From: Pyrus communis
Taxonomy: Eukaryota > Streptophyta > Magnoliopsida > Rosales > Rosaceae
DNA length: 64,000 bases
Assembly: GCF_963583255.1 (NCBI RefSeq)
Contig: NC_084812.1
Location: forward strand, 26,615,065-26,679,064
Direction of reading: 5' to 3'
The position numbers and the translations under genes are program-made. Under the pieces are notes generated by a model. The model was not told the DNA's origin. It worked only from the letters and a program-made list of their open reading frames with translations, and did no database searches. Each line of letters opens with the position of its first letter. Positions within the stretch are counted from its first letter, which is position 1. Below, one piece after another: positions 47,741 to 58,099 of the stretch.

Positions 47741-49082
47741 AGGAAGCTAATGTACGACCACTCCTTCCTGAACCCCATCACCACCATCCAGTTTATGATC
47801 TTGTGGAGGTCATTGATGGTTCTTAAAAGAATCGTGATGTCATAGTCACTGATCGGCTAAGCTGTTGGTGAGGTATGGGCCACCTAAGACCTTTTGTTAT
47901 CTCTATTATAAATAGGTAAAAGTTAGAGAGATAACCTTTACTAGTGATAGGAGCGAAGCAGGTGTAAAATATCACATTATAACTATAACACAAGGGAATG
48001 ACTAATAAAAGTGGGAGGAATAGATACTGATGCAATTTATCTTTCCTTTCTTTCTCTGTGTTTTGATTGAAGTCGAGTGCTTTATTTATAAAGCAACTAG
48101 CATTATTACATTTTGAAATTTACATCACATGACTTTGAAAATACGATCCTTTTGTTTCCAAAGTCTACATCACATTTGTGGGCATTGAAAAATCTGTGTG
48201 GGCATTCATAACAATGCCAATGTTTTCAACAATCTCTAAATATATATTCAACTGGCTGATTAATTGGGAGGGAGCTAGTCTGAGAGAACAAAATATTGAA
48301 TATGTCCGACCATGCCCCTACGCTAAAATCAAACAAATATTTAAACTAAACCTTACTAACTGAAAAGGAGATGTACAATGAGGAATGTAAAATTACAGAC
48401 GTCAAAAATATGTCCACTTCTATATTGTATCTGCTAAACAGTTTAAATTTACTTACATGAAGGTCCATTGAGTTAGAAGTAATGGCATTGGAACTCTCAG
48501 AAGCAACAAATCCCACAACTACAAGATTTGCAGATGAAACCAAGAAAAAGCAGCTACTAGTGATGTTGCTAATTCGCTTAATTAACTCTATGAAGATTTA
48601 GGTTGCATGAAGAGAGTGAATAATATATGTTGGATGTATTATTAGAGAGAGATGGAAAGAAGAAAGTAGAGATGGACGGAAGAGGTGAAGAGAGAGAAAG
48701 GAGGAAAAGTCAAGTTAGACGGTTAGAATAGACTAGATAAAGATGAGCGAGGTGAGAAGATGAGGAAAAAAAAAAAAAATGAATAGAGAAGTGTATAATA
48801 ATTATTATCTAATTATTTTAAATTTATGTGACATGCTTAATTGATTTATTTATAATTATTTAATTGATTATGTTAAAAAATACTAATATATAGCTAATTA
48901 GTAAAAAAATATTGACATTTAGCTAAATAACCATTATCTTTTAATATTGACTTACTTCTTACAAGTTCATAAAACAACTCAACTATGAATTCAAAGAATC
49001 AAACGGTCAATTGACCAAAAAGAGAGAGAGAGAGAGAACCAACGGTGAACATTCAGTCTAGCTTTACTATATTCAGCAGATA
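47741..49082. other. No gene recognised within the duplicated locus
   Basis: AT-rich, with an AG-rich tract (about 48640-48730). At 48950-49082 the sequence again matches the upstream region of B1 (AACGGTCAATTGACC), that is, the start of the B2 upstream block before it is interrupted. Confidence 0.5.
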
Positions 49083-50287
49083 ATGAGAGCAGTTCCATGG
49101 GTTATTGCCCGATAGACTGGCTCTCAAATAAGGCTAGAGAGCCCGAGTTGGGGGGGGGGGGTTTTCCAGCATGTGCTGGCGATGGAGCCCGAGCGGGCCC
49201 GAGGGAAAGGCCTGGCAGGAGTTACCAGCCCGAGAACCTGAGGGCTGTGTGACGTGTGCCTGATGTGCGGCATCGGTGATGTGCCAACCTTGACATCTCC
49301 CCGTCCTCCTTCAATATGTTGGTTCAACTTATCCCCTTTCTTCTGAACACCAATTGCTTATCCCTCTCACCCCTTACCTTCCCAGATCTCAACATATCTC
49401 ACAGTACACCCTAATCCCAGAAAACCCACTTTAGCTTTGAACTTAATTACACAAACCCAACAGCAACAACAAGAACTTCTTATCACTTTCACTCTGTGAA
49501 ATTGGACTTTTTCGTTGATGGGGTGGGTTGTGGCCTCATTGGATGGTTGGATGTGGATACGTGTGCTGGGGCAACCTCGGGTAGACGAAAGTTTAATGTC
49601 GAAATTTATTGAGCATTTTGGTCAAGCAGCTGCAGCGAAAGAGAAGGAGCGAGAGAGAAAAGGATGTAAAATGTTTCATTAGTTTTACTTGGTTTAGGGT
49701 GATTAAAGAGTAAATAAAAAATAAATTTTTTATATCAAATTTGAACTAATTCATGTGATTATGAGTCTTCTACATGCGTCTAGAGTCTTCTCCAACATCA
49801 AGAATAATTTTTTTTTTTAAAAATAAAATAAAATTCTCTTTAGTAAAAAAAATTCAAGACTAAAATTTCTTAAAATAATTAACATATAAAATAATTAGTT
49901 AAAATAATGACACGTGGTGCAACGAGTATGATTAAAAATCTTATCGGAAATCCATTACCAATAATTGTCTTTTGGGATTTTATGACAAGTGGCGCAACGA
50001 GAACGATTAAAAATCTTATTCGAAATTACACCACAATTATTTTGTATTATTTTATAACTTTTCGGATAATGGCACGTGGTGCAACGAGAATGATTAAAAA
50101 TCTTATCCGAAATTACAAATAAAATTATTTTGTATTATTTTATAAATAAAAAAAATACTAATATTTTATTACCTATTGCCAGGGCTATTGAAGTGCAACG
50201 GTGGAGATGCAAAAAGCGATTACTGTTCACTGGATGGATAACATAGTGTATTGGCTGGGGGAAGGGTTCCCACGCTGAAACTGCTCT
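49083..50287. mobile_element. Inserted element of about 1.2 kb splitting the B2 upstream block
   Basis: Comparison with the B1 upstream region shows AGCAGATAA...TAAGTAGGTC contiguous there but separated here. The ends are TGAGAGCAGTTCCATGGG and, on the other strand, TCAGAGCAGTTTCAGCGTGG, an imperfect TIR, with possible 3-bp TAA/TTA flanks. It contains a GC-rich patch, T/A-rich DNA and a three-copy tandem repeat (49906-50145). No transposase is seen. A PIF/Harbinger-like class is possible but unproven. Confidence 0.6.
49906..50145. repeat. Three-copy tandem repeat inside the inserted element
   Basis: Units of 75-110 bp each begin with CACGTGGTGCAACGAG or a variant and continue ATGATTAAAAATCTTATCSG; they start near 49910, 49985 and 50070. 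The 71-codon open frame over it simply reads the repeat. Confidence 0.7.
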
Positions 50288-50340
50288 GATTAAGTAGGTC
50301 TTGCTAGTCCTTATTATTAGTAGGTGTTAGTGGAAAATTT

Positions 50341-50534
50341 GGGAACCAGATCCCTTTGGACCCAAAAGAACTGAGTTCAATAATCAAATGATTTGGACCA
50401 TTAAAATTTGATCTAATGGTTATAATTATTATAACTTTTAAGGGGACCCCTGTTTATAGCCGTTAGATCAAATTTTAATGACTTAAATTATTTGATGAGT
50501 AGATCCGGTTCCTTTCGATCCGAAGGGGATCCGT
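50341..50534. repeat. Foldback element, ggatcc/ccgtt family, copy 4
   Basis: Left arm GGAACCAGATCCCTTTGGA, right arm TCCGGTTCCTTTCGATCC and GGGGATCC. The inner pair is AAAATTTGATCTAATGG with CCGTTAGATCAAATTTTAA. Same family as copies at 2418, 7791 and 9664. Confidence 0.7.
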
Positions 50535-50546
50535 CTCTAATTAAGT

Positions 50547-50903
<357 letters not shown>

Positions 50904-51047
50904 GTTTAATCGCCAGTCAAAGCAGCCGCGTGAGGTGGTGATTTCACTGAAGGGGACAGAGGGATAGAGCATCAAAAAGATTAACACAATGCATGTGGTT
51001 CCTTGCCGTGCAGGTTACTCAACCTAATTGTCCCATATCTATCTCAC

Positions 51048-51054
51048 TATAAAT
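51048..51054 (+). promoter_or_regulatory. TATA box of small gene B2
   Basis: TATAAAT in CACTATAAATGAATCAACGA, 178 bp before the ATG. About 130 bp upstream (50912) is GCCAGTCAAAGCAGCCGCGT, identical to the block before B1. Confidence 0.65.
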
Positions 51055-51231
51055 GAATCAACGACAGAACCACAACGTACTTACCAATTATTGAACTATT
51101 TGATCAGGTAATTCAAGCCTAAAGTGAAACCAAAAACAGTTGCATCCCCTTGCTCTTCTAAGAACTCTTCTTTGACGCTAGCTAATACAAGAGGTCTCAA
51201 TCGAGTGAAAAAGGTCCAAAGCGTAGGCACA

Positions 51232-51426
51232 ATGGCTGTTTTCTCAACATTTCTCAATTGCTTCATGCCATCTTCTCAGGTCTCCGATGAAGCAATAGGC
51301 TCCACAAGTGGAAAAGTGCCCTCATCAAAGAAATCCAAGAAAAACAAGTCGTCAAAATCATCGTCATCGGAATCTCCCATACTAGTCTCTTACTTTCCCC
51401 AGAATTCATATCTGTCTCGGTTGTAA
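51232..51426 (+). CDS. Small Ser/Lys-rich protein B2 of the tandem family (64 aa)
   Basis: The paralogue of B1. The N-terminus MAVFSTFLNCFMPSSQVSDE is identical to B1, the middle is rearranged (AIGSTSGKVPSSKKSKKNKS) and the C-terminus is ESPILVSYFPQNSYLSRL, with GAP replaced by ESP. The last eleven residues are unchanged in all four intact copies. 5' leader, proximal promoter and 3' flank align with B1. Function unknown; the same caution on secretion and acylation applies. Confidence 0.77.
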   Translation: MAVFSTFLNCFMPSSQVSDEAIGSTSGKVPSSKKSKKNKSSKSSSSESPILVSYFPQNSYLSRL

Positions 51427-52600
51427 ATTTATTATCATGAAAATTGTGGTTCTCATGGGGAGTTAATTTCAACATCAATAGTAGTTTTTTTTAGTACATT
51501 TGTTTGGAAAGTGAAGACTGTTTCTCTTTAGTCATACATACGATTCATTGTAATCATGATCCATTAATACAAAATCAGAGTTTTTCACTTAATATTTCTC
51601 TCAATTGAACCCAAACAGATTAGGGTTTTCAGGTTTCATTTTCATCTACAAAGGTACCTTTACATTTAAGGTGGAAGATGATGGTTAGGTATTTATAGAA
51701 ATTTTTTTTTTTAAATTTTCTGTATTTTTTAATATTTTTTCTGTATTTTTTTTCATAATTTTTAATAAATTTTAATGTAGTTAATTAATTTGGACCGTTG
51801 GATTTGAAAAATATCCAAATCCAAGAGCCAAGGAGCTGTCACGTGGCCAACGGTCATAATTCTGACCGTTGGGCCTTTTTTTTTTCATTTATTTATTTAT
51901 TTTTGGGGAAAAAACGTGGACCGTTGATATGTGATTGGACGGTCCATTTTAAAAGTAAAATTAAAATTTTTTGTACTGTTGGAAATCCAACGGTCTAGAA
52001 AAACTAGCCGTTGGAAATCCAACGGCACTGAGAGGGCCACGTCGCCTACTTCCGGGTGAAGAACAAGTGGGTTGACAGCGGGCCCCACTACCTGCACCCA
52101 TGTCCCTTACTCGCGCCCACTCGCGAGTGAATTGCATGCGCCAGCCAAATAGGCTGGTCTCTGGGTCTGTCAAAAATGGGCTGGTCTGTTGCCTGGCATG
52201 GGCTGGGTGCCAGGCAAGTTTGTGGGCTGGCGCGAATGGACTGACCCCCATCTTAGTTTTTTGACTGGGTGCTGGCATATTTGCACCCCAGTGGAAGTGC
52301 TCTCATGTATAGCACGTATTTCTGAATATTGGCCACGTGGGTTTAGGTTATTGACGTACTCTGGACATTTTAAGACATATATTCCTCATTAATAGCTGTT
52401 ACATTGTAGTGATTACTTTTTGGTAAAGGAAATTTTTATATAGTTATCGAAAATATAAGTCATAAGATAAATGATTGCACATAATATAATATGAGTACAC
52501 GATGAAATTGATATATTTAATTTTTAAATTATATTCATCTAAAATAAATTTAATGTCACAATTTGAAAATAATGATATCACGGGACTGATTCTAAGTGTA
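51427..52600. other. B2 3' flank with inserted sequence of about 640 bp
   Basis: The 3' flank matches B1 up to about 51672 and again from about 52315. Between them is a GC-richer block with several CCGTTGGA words and an inverted pair at 51980-52030 (TTGGAAATCCAACGG twice). Its right end reads, on the other strand, TGAGAGCACTTCCACTGGGG, close to the terminus of the element at 49083, so the two insertions may be related. No coding region. Confidence 0.5.
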
Positions 52601-52607
52601 AAAAGTG

Positions 52608-53610
52608 CTATGGTTCTGGTGAAGAACAAAGTAATTTTTTTAACGAAAAAGAGTAATTGTAATCATTAAAGGGCGTGGCCCCCAAACATCCAATTTGCGT
52701 ACAATAAAAAGTACTGGTAATAGCATGGGCCAAGGAATTTGCTTCTCTGAAGACATGACTCCACGCAATCTCATCAAAGGATCCAACCAATCTCTTAATG
52801 TCGTCCATAATAGTCTTCAATCCCAAGGTACATTGGAGGCAACGAATGGTGTGCAAACACTAATTTGGAATCGCCTTCCACAAGAATTTTTCTAAATCTC
52901 TGTTTCTAGCCATCCAAAGAGCATCTCTGGGCGCCAAGCTTTCAGCTACAGAGATCGTATTGCCCCCCAAGCTTCTAGCACCAGCAACAATAGGATCACC
53001 ATTCTCATATTCCTAATGATAAGGCAACCACGCCATGGCTCATCACAAGCCTATCAAAGTTACTTTTAAGAAATCCTGTACCCCAGCACCGCGCCCGGGG
53101 GTTGGGGGGAGGGGAGGGAAAAGGATCCTCATTGGATCTTTTTCCTGAGGATCCTTGCCGGATCTTTTTTCTGAAGATTTTAGGGATCTCGTGATCATAA
53201 CCGTTCATTGTATATCGTGCGGTCAGTTTTCATTAGGTAATATTCATATTTAATTTTAAAAATTTAAATTTTGAAATGATTTATAACCGCATAATGTACG
53301 ATAAATAATCACGATCATGAGATCCTTAGGATCGCTAGGAAAATGATAATCGCAGGATCCTTTTCCAGAGTGGAGGGGTAGGTCCATCTAATTACATGGT
53401 TTTCTTTGCTTTTTTTTTTTTTTTTTTTTTTTTTTGAAGTCTTCCCTTAGCATTTGAGTACTCCTTACCATCCTCAATGTAACAATCCTATTAGGAATTG
53501 CAGGCTTATTTTGAAACACCACCAGGTTTCTTCCTTCCAAATCTGCCAACAAATGAGCTGGGCCTTACCGAGATTAGATAGATTGTCGTTATATGCCCCT
53601 GTAATCCACA
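52608..53610 (-). pseudogene. LINE-type fragment: zf-RVT end and RNase H domain, disrupted
   Basis: On the minus strand an upstream piece (about 53610-53470) encodes KAQLICWQIWKE, typical of the region before the RNase H domain in plant LINE polyproteins. Further down (about 53080-52608) come an LKSNFD start, DPIVAGARSLGG, VAESLAPRDALWMA, in another frame ILVEGDSKLV, and then SHVFREANSLAHAIT, all RNase H-like motifs. Frames change and stops occur, and a foldback plus a T-run separates the pieces, so it is long dead. It lies in the duplicated locus only on the B2 side. Confidence 0.6.
53117..53369. repeat. Foldback element in the LINE remnant
   Basis: The outer arms are GGAAAAGGATCCTCATTGGA and GCAGGATCCTTTTCC; the inner arms pair CTCGTGATCATAACCG with AATCACGATCATGAGATC. 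It shares GGATCC ends with the family at 2418, 7791, 9664 and 50341 but has a different core, so it is a related or convergent type. Confidence 0.6.
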
Positions 53611-53619
53611 AATGAAGCC

Positions 53620-54240
53620 AGTCAAGAAGTGTATTTGTGTTTATTTGAACACAATGGATTTATAGTTGGGGAATTTGCCCAAACTTGCCTGGCAAAATTA
53701 CATGAGGATGGTACGAACCACACAGTATCTGTAGATATATACAAATTAAATGATATACATGTGACTTTATTAACTGGTCCCTCTCTTCTTGCTCCCCAAG
53801 TCGAAGCTAATAATACTTGCTGGTTCCTAATTGTTTAACTTTCTCGATCTCATGTCACATGTAGCCAAGTGGCACTCAAATGTTATATAATAGTTGAACG
53901 AACCTGAAATTGTTGCATTTGGTTATTCAACTTTTTGTGTCGTTTAACTGTTGGAAGTGCATTTTAATTCCGTGCTCCGCAAACTTCTAATCTCTCACAT
54001 TTCAATATTACTTTTAATTTGAGTGGCGCGCATAGTCCCCGTAACGTCCACGACTTAACCATGTAAATGTCGTTTGTGACTGAAAGAGAGAGCCTAACTT
54101 CTTGGAAACTCACAGGTACCGAACATTTCTTACAAGTCTTGATAGCAAAACTGTGGTTCTTAGAGTTCATTGAAAAATAATCACTTTCGGAGGTCACATG
54201 AACAATGAGACTATTTAGTATGACATTAGATGCCATTCAT
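53620..54240 (+). other. Duplicated flank matching 45045-45490
   Basis: GCATGAGGATGGTACGAACC-type start, CCAAGTCGAAGCTAATAAT, TTAACTTTCTCGATCTCATG and CTCACATTTCAATATTACTT all have counterparts downstream of B1. Small frames are not shared between the copies. Confidence 0.55.
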
Positions 54241-54848
54241 GTGTTTGGAATTTTAAATTGTTGTCAGTAGCACTACAAAAACGTCATCTTATACTCTTTT
54301 TTATATAACTTTTTGCTTGCGTTTTTAGGAAATTGTTATGCATAATAACAGCTAAAAAAAATGCTCCACTGTTAATGCTTTTTAATTTCAGATATTTCCA
54401 AAAGGAATAGTTATTATGAGTTGGTGGGTCGATTTATTAGCTAGGTCTTAGTCTAGGATAAACGCATATATTTTCTAATCATCTCTCCCAATCAATGTAG
54501 AAAGAACAGGTGTCTCTTAATTTAGTCAAAGTTTGGAAATAAGATAAACCTGCACAATTCATGCTTCATGTTAACTTGACAGTATCTAAACTACCTGTTG
54601 GAAATATCTTATCCAACATTGTATCATATAAAACCACCACGATTCTCTAACACATTAAGCTAATTTTGTAGTAGTAAAACAGCCCATGTCAGTAGTATCA
54701 TCGTGAAACTGCAGTGAGATCTTGAAATCTTTCGTGGCCTCTAAGTTAATCGACAAAGTCCCATTTCCATCTCACTACAAATACTGGACAATAATACAAC
54801 ACACCCATATCTCACAACAACTTAGCAACCCTTACAAATTACTAGCAA

Positions 54849-55023
54849 ATGGTTTTTTTCTCTGTTTTTTTTCAACTGCTTCATGCCATCGTCAGAGGTC
54901 TCCGATGAGGGAGCTGGAAAGCCTAGTTCTTCAAAGAACTTCAGAAAAAGCAAATCAAAGTCATCGGGAGCTCCCATAATAGTTTCTTACTTTCCCCATA
55001 ATTCATACCGTTCCCATTTGTAA
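54849..55023 (+). pseudogene. Fifth small gene (C), frameshifted
   Basis: From the ATG at 54849 the first residues (MVFFSV) fit the family, but an expanded T run at about 54866-54873 adds one base and shifts the frame. The rest is clear in the next frame: NCFMPSSEVSDE, a Ser/Lys-rich linker and GAPIIVSYFPHNSYRSHL. The length is 175 nt, not a multiple of three. The C-terminus also differs from the otherwise fixed YFPQNSYLSRL at three places (Q to H, L to R, R to H), as expected once constraint is lost. A TATA-like CACTACAAATACTGG is at 54773. Confidence 0.72.
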
Positions 55024-56170
55024 TTGTTTTACTCCATGCAAATGCAAATGCAAGCAAAGTCCTTGTGAAGCCAATTGGATTGATAGTTAATTTTCTTTTG
55101 TTTTGTTGTTTTTCTATTTAAATTATTGGATTTGATGTTTATAATTTGATTGGGAATTACATTACTAAAAGTGCCTAGATAGCATCAGATGATAGACAAC
55201 ATTGACACCAATATCAATTTCTATACCCAGTATTTAGAATTTTTCAATGTTCCAGGAATGTGGCCCGCTACATTAAGCGTAAAAATATAATTGGTTAGAA
55301 ACTTGAAAAACAATTTTCAACCAATACATTGTGTTATGGCACTTGATATACTGAGTTGTGTTTTCGACATACTGAAAAATTTCTCCAGTATATGGAGAGT
55401 ATATACCGCACTTCTTGAAATCTTCATCAAAGAAGTACTGCTATAAGTCACCTCCAACAAACGTCAAGTTTTCTCCTCATACTCCTTTAATGTTTTCTTT
55501 TAAGGTTATAATAGGAAATGCAAGTGGCCGATGTAAGTTTGATTAAAATTCCGTGACAATGAAAACACTATATTTAATTCAAATCCGAGCAGGCACCGCC
55601 CACAATAAAACAGGGAACATTAATGGATTAGTTCTACATTATAGAAAATATTATTTCTATTATGCATGAAGACTTGCATGTTAATGGATTCGGTACATAT
55701 CAGTCACCTTTCTTGGTCCCATGCATTTTCGCTGATGCAAGGCTGCTGGCTGCTAAGTTCCTTTCCTTGCGATCTGCTTTTTGTAATACACAGCTATTAA
55801 TGGATCGATGCAGTCGCGGATTCAGGAGTTGTAAATGTAAGCAAAAGAAACACCTTCTGGTATATTCCTTTTACCCTATCTAGACAATACAATCAACTTT
55901 CAGAATAAAAGATTTTCAAATCTAGAAAACTGCAGATATATAAAATTAAGACATATAGTTACTTCTTCGTGAGTATCACACTACCGTTGGCCCAATGATG
56001 CTGCCAAGATATGTCTAAATATCTATCAAAAGTTCATAACCTTGTAATTAGTAATCAAAAGGGAGAGATTAGAGATACCACCACTTACGTTACAGAAGGT
56101 TGGTGGTCCAGCTCATACTTTCTTTTTGTGATACCATGTGAATTCTTAGGTTTTTCCTTATTACAAACGG

Positions 56171-56228
<58 letters not shown>

Positions 56229-56700
56229 CAGCCACTTAGAGTCACAGGCCAGAACTATAACAAGTCTGTTACTCCTAAATTAATGGCGCTTTTTTTTTCT
56301 CTCTTTATCTTATGTAAAGATAATCATTCAAACTGGAGATGGTTTTCTCTCTTATGACTTACCAGAATTATGTTTATTTCTTTATTTCTTTTTTTTGGTT
56401 AAGAAACTTAAACCAACAGTAGGTACCAGTTGAAAAAGTGGTGATTCTCACATACCGCATTTGACCTCCTATACTCCTTTTTAATTATTTTAATATTTGT
56501 TTGCTCTTCTTCTAGGCCTATTGTTGGAACCAAAATTTTGCACCACCATGGATGCAAGAGTTGTGCGAGATCAGCCACCTACATGAGAGAACAAACAACC
56601 TTAGTTTTTCGGCGTTGTACCTCATTAGACTGTGGTACTAATTGACTACTCCAAATATAGATAATTAACATGCCGTCTCTCTCTCTCTCTCGTGTGTATT
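55024..56700. other. Spacer between the small-gene cluster and the lipoxygenase
   Basis: AT-rich. A 73-codon frame at 55662-55883 has no recognisable features. A (TA)n microsatellite of about 25 units lies at 56176-56226. I see no gene. Confidence 0.5.
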
Positions 56701-56705
56701 AAATC

Positions 56706-56712
56706 TATAAAT
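56706..56712 (+). promoter_or_regulatory. TATA box of the lipoxygenase gene
   Basis: TATAAAT in ATCTATAAATGCATATC, 56 bp before the ATG at 56768, which implies a very short leader of roughly 25-30 bp. A (CT)n tract precedes it (about 56672-56690). Confidence 0.6.
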
Positions 56713-56767
56713 GCATATCACGTTCCAACAAGACCACCATTCCTCTTCCAATTCTACGTAATTGAAG

Positions 56768-57140
56768 ATGAAGTCTCTGCTGCAAAATCCCAAATCCTTC
56801 TCTGTCTTCCCAAAATCCTCCATTAACCCTAATTATCTTACGAGGCATGCCAACCCCTCTCACATCAAACTCCTTCCACGCCACTATGTGCCTATCGAAC
56901 GTAATAAGGAAAGGTCCTCAATTATGGTACGTGCTAATTCTAATGAACTCAGGCCTTCATCAGCATCCGCGGTCGCATTAACAGAGATTAAGGCAGTAAC
57001 CATAAGGGCTGTGGTTACAGTCCAGATAAGTGTTGGTAACTTCATCTCCACCATAGGCTTGACTCGGCCCCTCGATGACCTTGCCGATGTGTTCGGCGGA
57101 ACCATGCTTTTGGAGCTTCTTGGCGCCGAGCTTGACTCCA
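56768..57140 (+). CDS. Plastid 13-lipoxygenase, exon 1 only
   Basis: 13-lipoxygenases oxygenate linolenic acid in plastids at the start of jasmonate and leaf-volatile synthesis. Exon 1 encodes 124 residues: a Ser/Asn/Pro-rich transit peptide (residues 1 to about 75) and the start of the PLAT/LH2 beta-barrel (KAVTIRAVVTVQISVGNF; LTRPLDDLADVFGGTMLLEL; LGAELDS). The exon ends in phase 1 at 57140 before a GTAAGC donor. The iron-binding catalytic domain must be far downstream because an LTR element starts at 57173 inside intron 1 and continues past the window. Whether the gene still splices across at least 6.8 kb of insertion is unknown. The start at 56768 begins the transit peptide (MKSLLQNPKSF). 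Confidence 0.8.
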
Positions 57141-57737
57141 GTAAGCTGTCATTAGTATTACTGCTTGCATACTGTTTGGACCCAAAATTACACCATCGGT
57201 CCGAGTAATCAAGGTCGTTGGGTAAGCATACTTCCAACCGTCGGATGAAAAATGAAGGTAATTTTGGTATTATTGAAAGATATATTGTGGTTTTAATCAT
57301 GGCATTATCTTTTAATATGTTTTAGCCCTTCTCTGCATAGGATAATATTAAGTAGAAGAATTGCAATTCATTTGCAATTCTTTAAGTCAGCACATGCATA
57401 TACGTAGAAGGTTGGGAGACTATTTCCTAGGTAATTATACACCACAAGTTTGTGATGGTTATCTCCAAAAAGCAACCAACCACAACGGTGTACGTGGATT
57501 GGTGGTTATTTTGATGGGCATTATTTGATCAAATCCAAGCATCCAGGCTATCTTGGGATTTGATATGATAGGGCTGCATAAGGATTGAATTAGGTTGCAA
57601 CTTTGACTAAGTTCAGAGTTTTGGGAATAGTAAGGCTTATCTGACGCAATCAGTGGAAGAGTTCTAATGCATGGCGGAAGCCTATATCAGCTTATCAACC
57701 AACACGCATATGTCCCTATAAATACAGAGGTAGTGGC

Positions 57738-57927
57738 TGTTGCGTGAGGAAATCTTAGGGAATAAGGAATGAAGAGATATTTTTGGTATAAAATTATGTA
57801 ATTGGTATCCTAGTGGTTTTGGGATACTTGTTTCCTAGTTTGTAGGAGATTGTATATGTTTATATATTCCTCTATGTGAGAAGAATAAAGATAAGAAAAA
57901 TATTCATCTAAAACCTAGAATTTAACT
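57738..57927 (+). repeat. 5' LTR of the copia element
   Basis: 190 bp, identical by eye to the 3' LTR. It contains the AGAAGAATAAAGATAAGAAA polyadenylation-like stretch near its end. No obvious TATAAA-type box; TATATGTTTATATATTCC may serve. Confidence 0.9.
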
Positions 57928-58099
57928 TGGTATCAAGAGCAGGTTTCGACCTGTCTCGTCTCGGAAAAAAAACCCTAGCCGTCAAAACTTTGGTGTTCAT
58001 CAAATCTTGAACCCAGAAACCAAAGCACCGTAGCCTTTGGAATCAACAAAGCTACAGAAAAAAAAACAAATATACATAACCTGCACATCTGTCCGTGCA

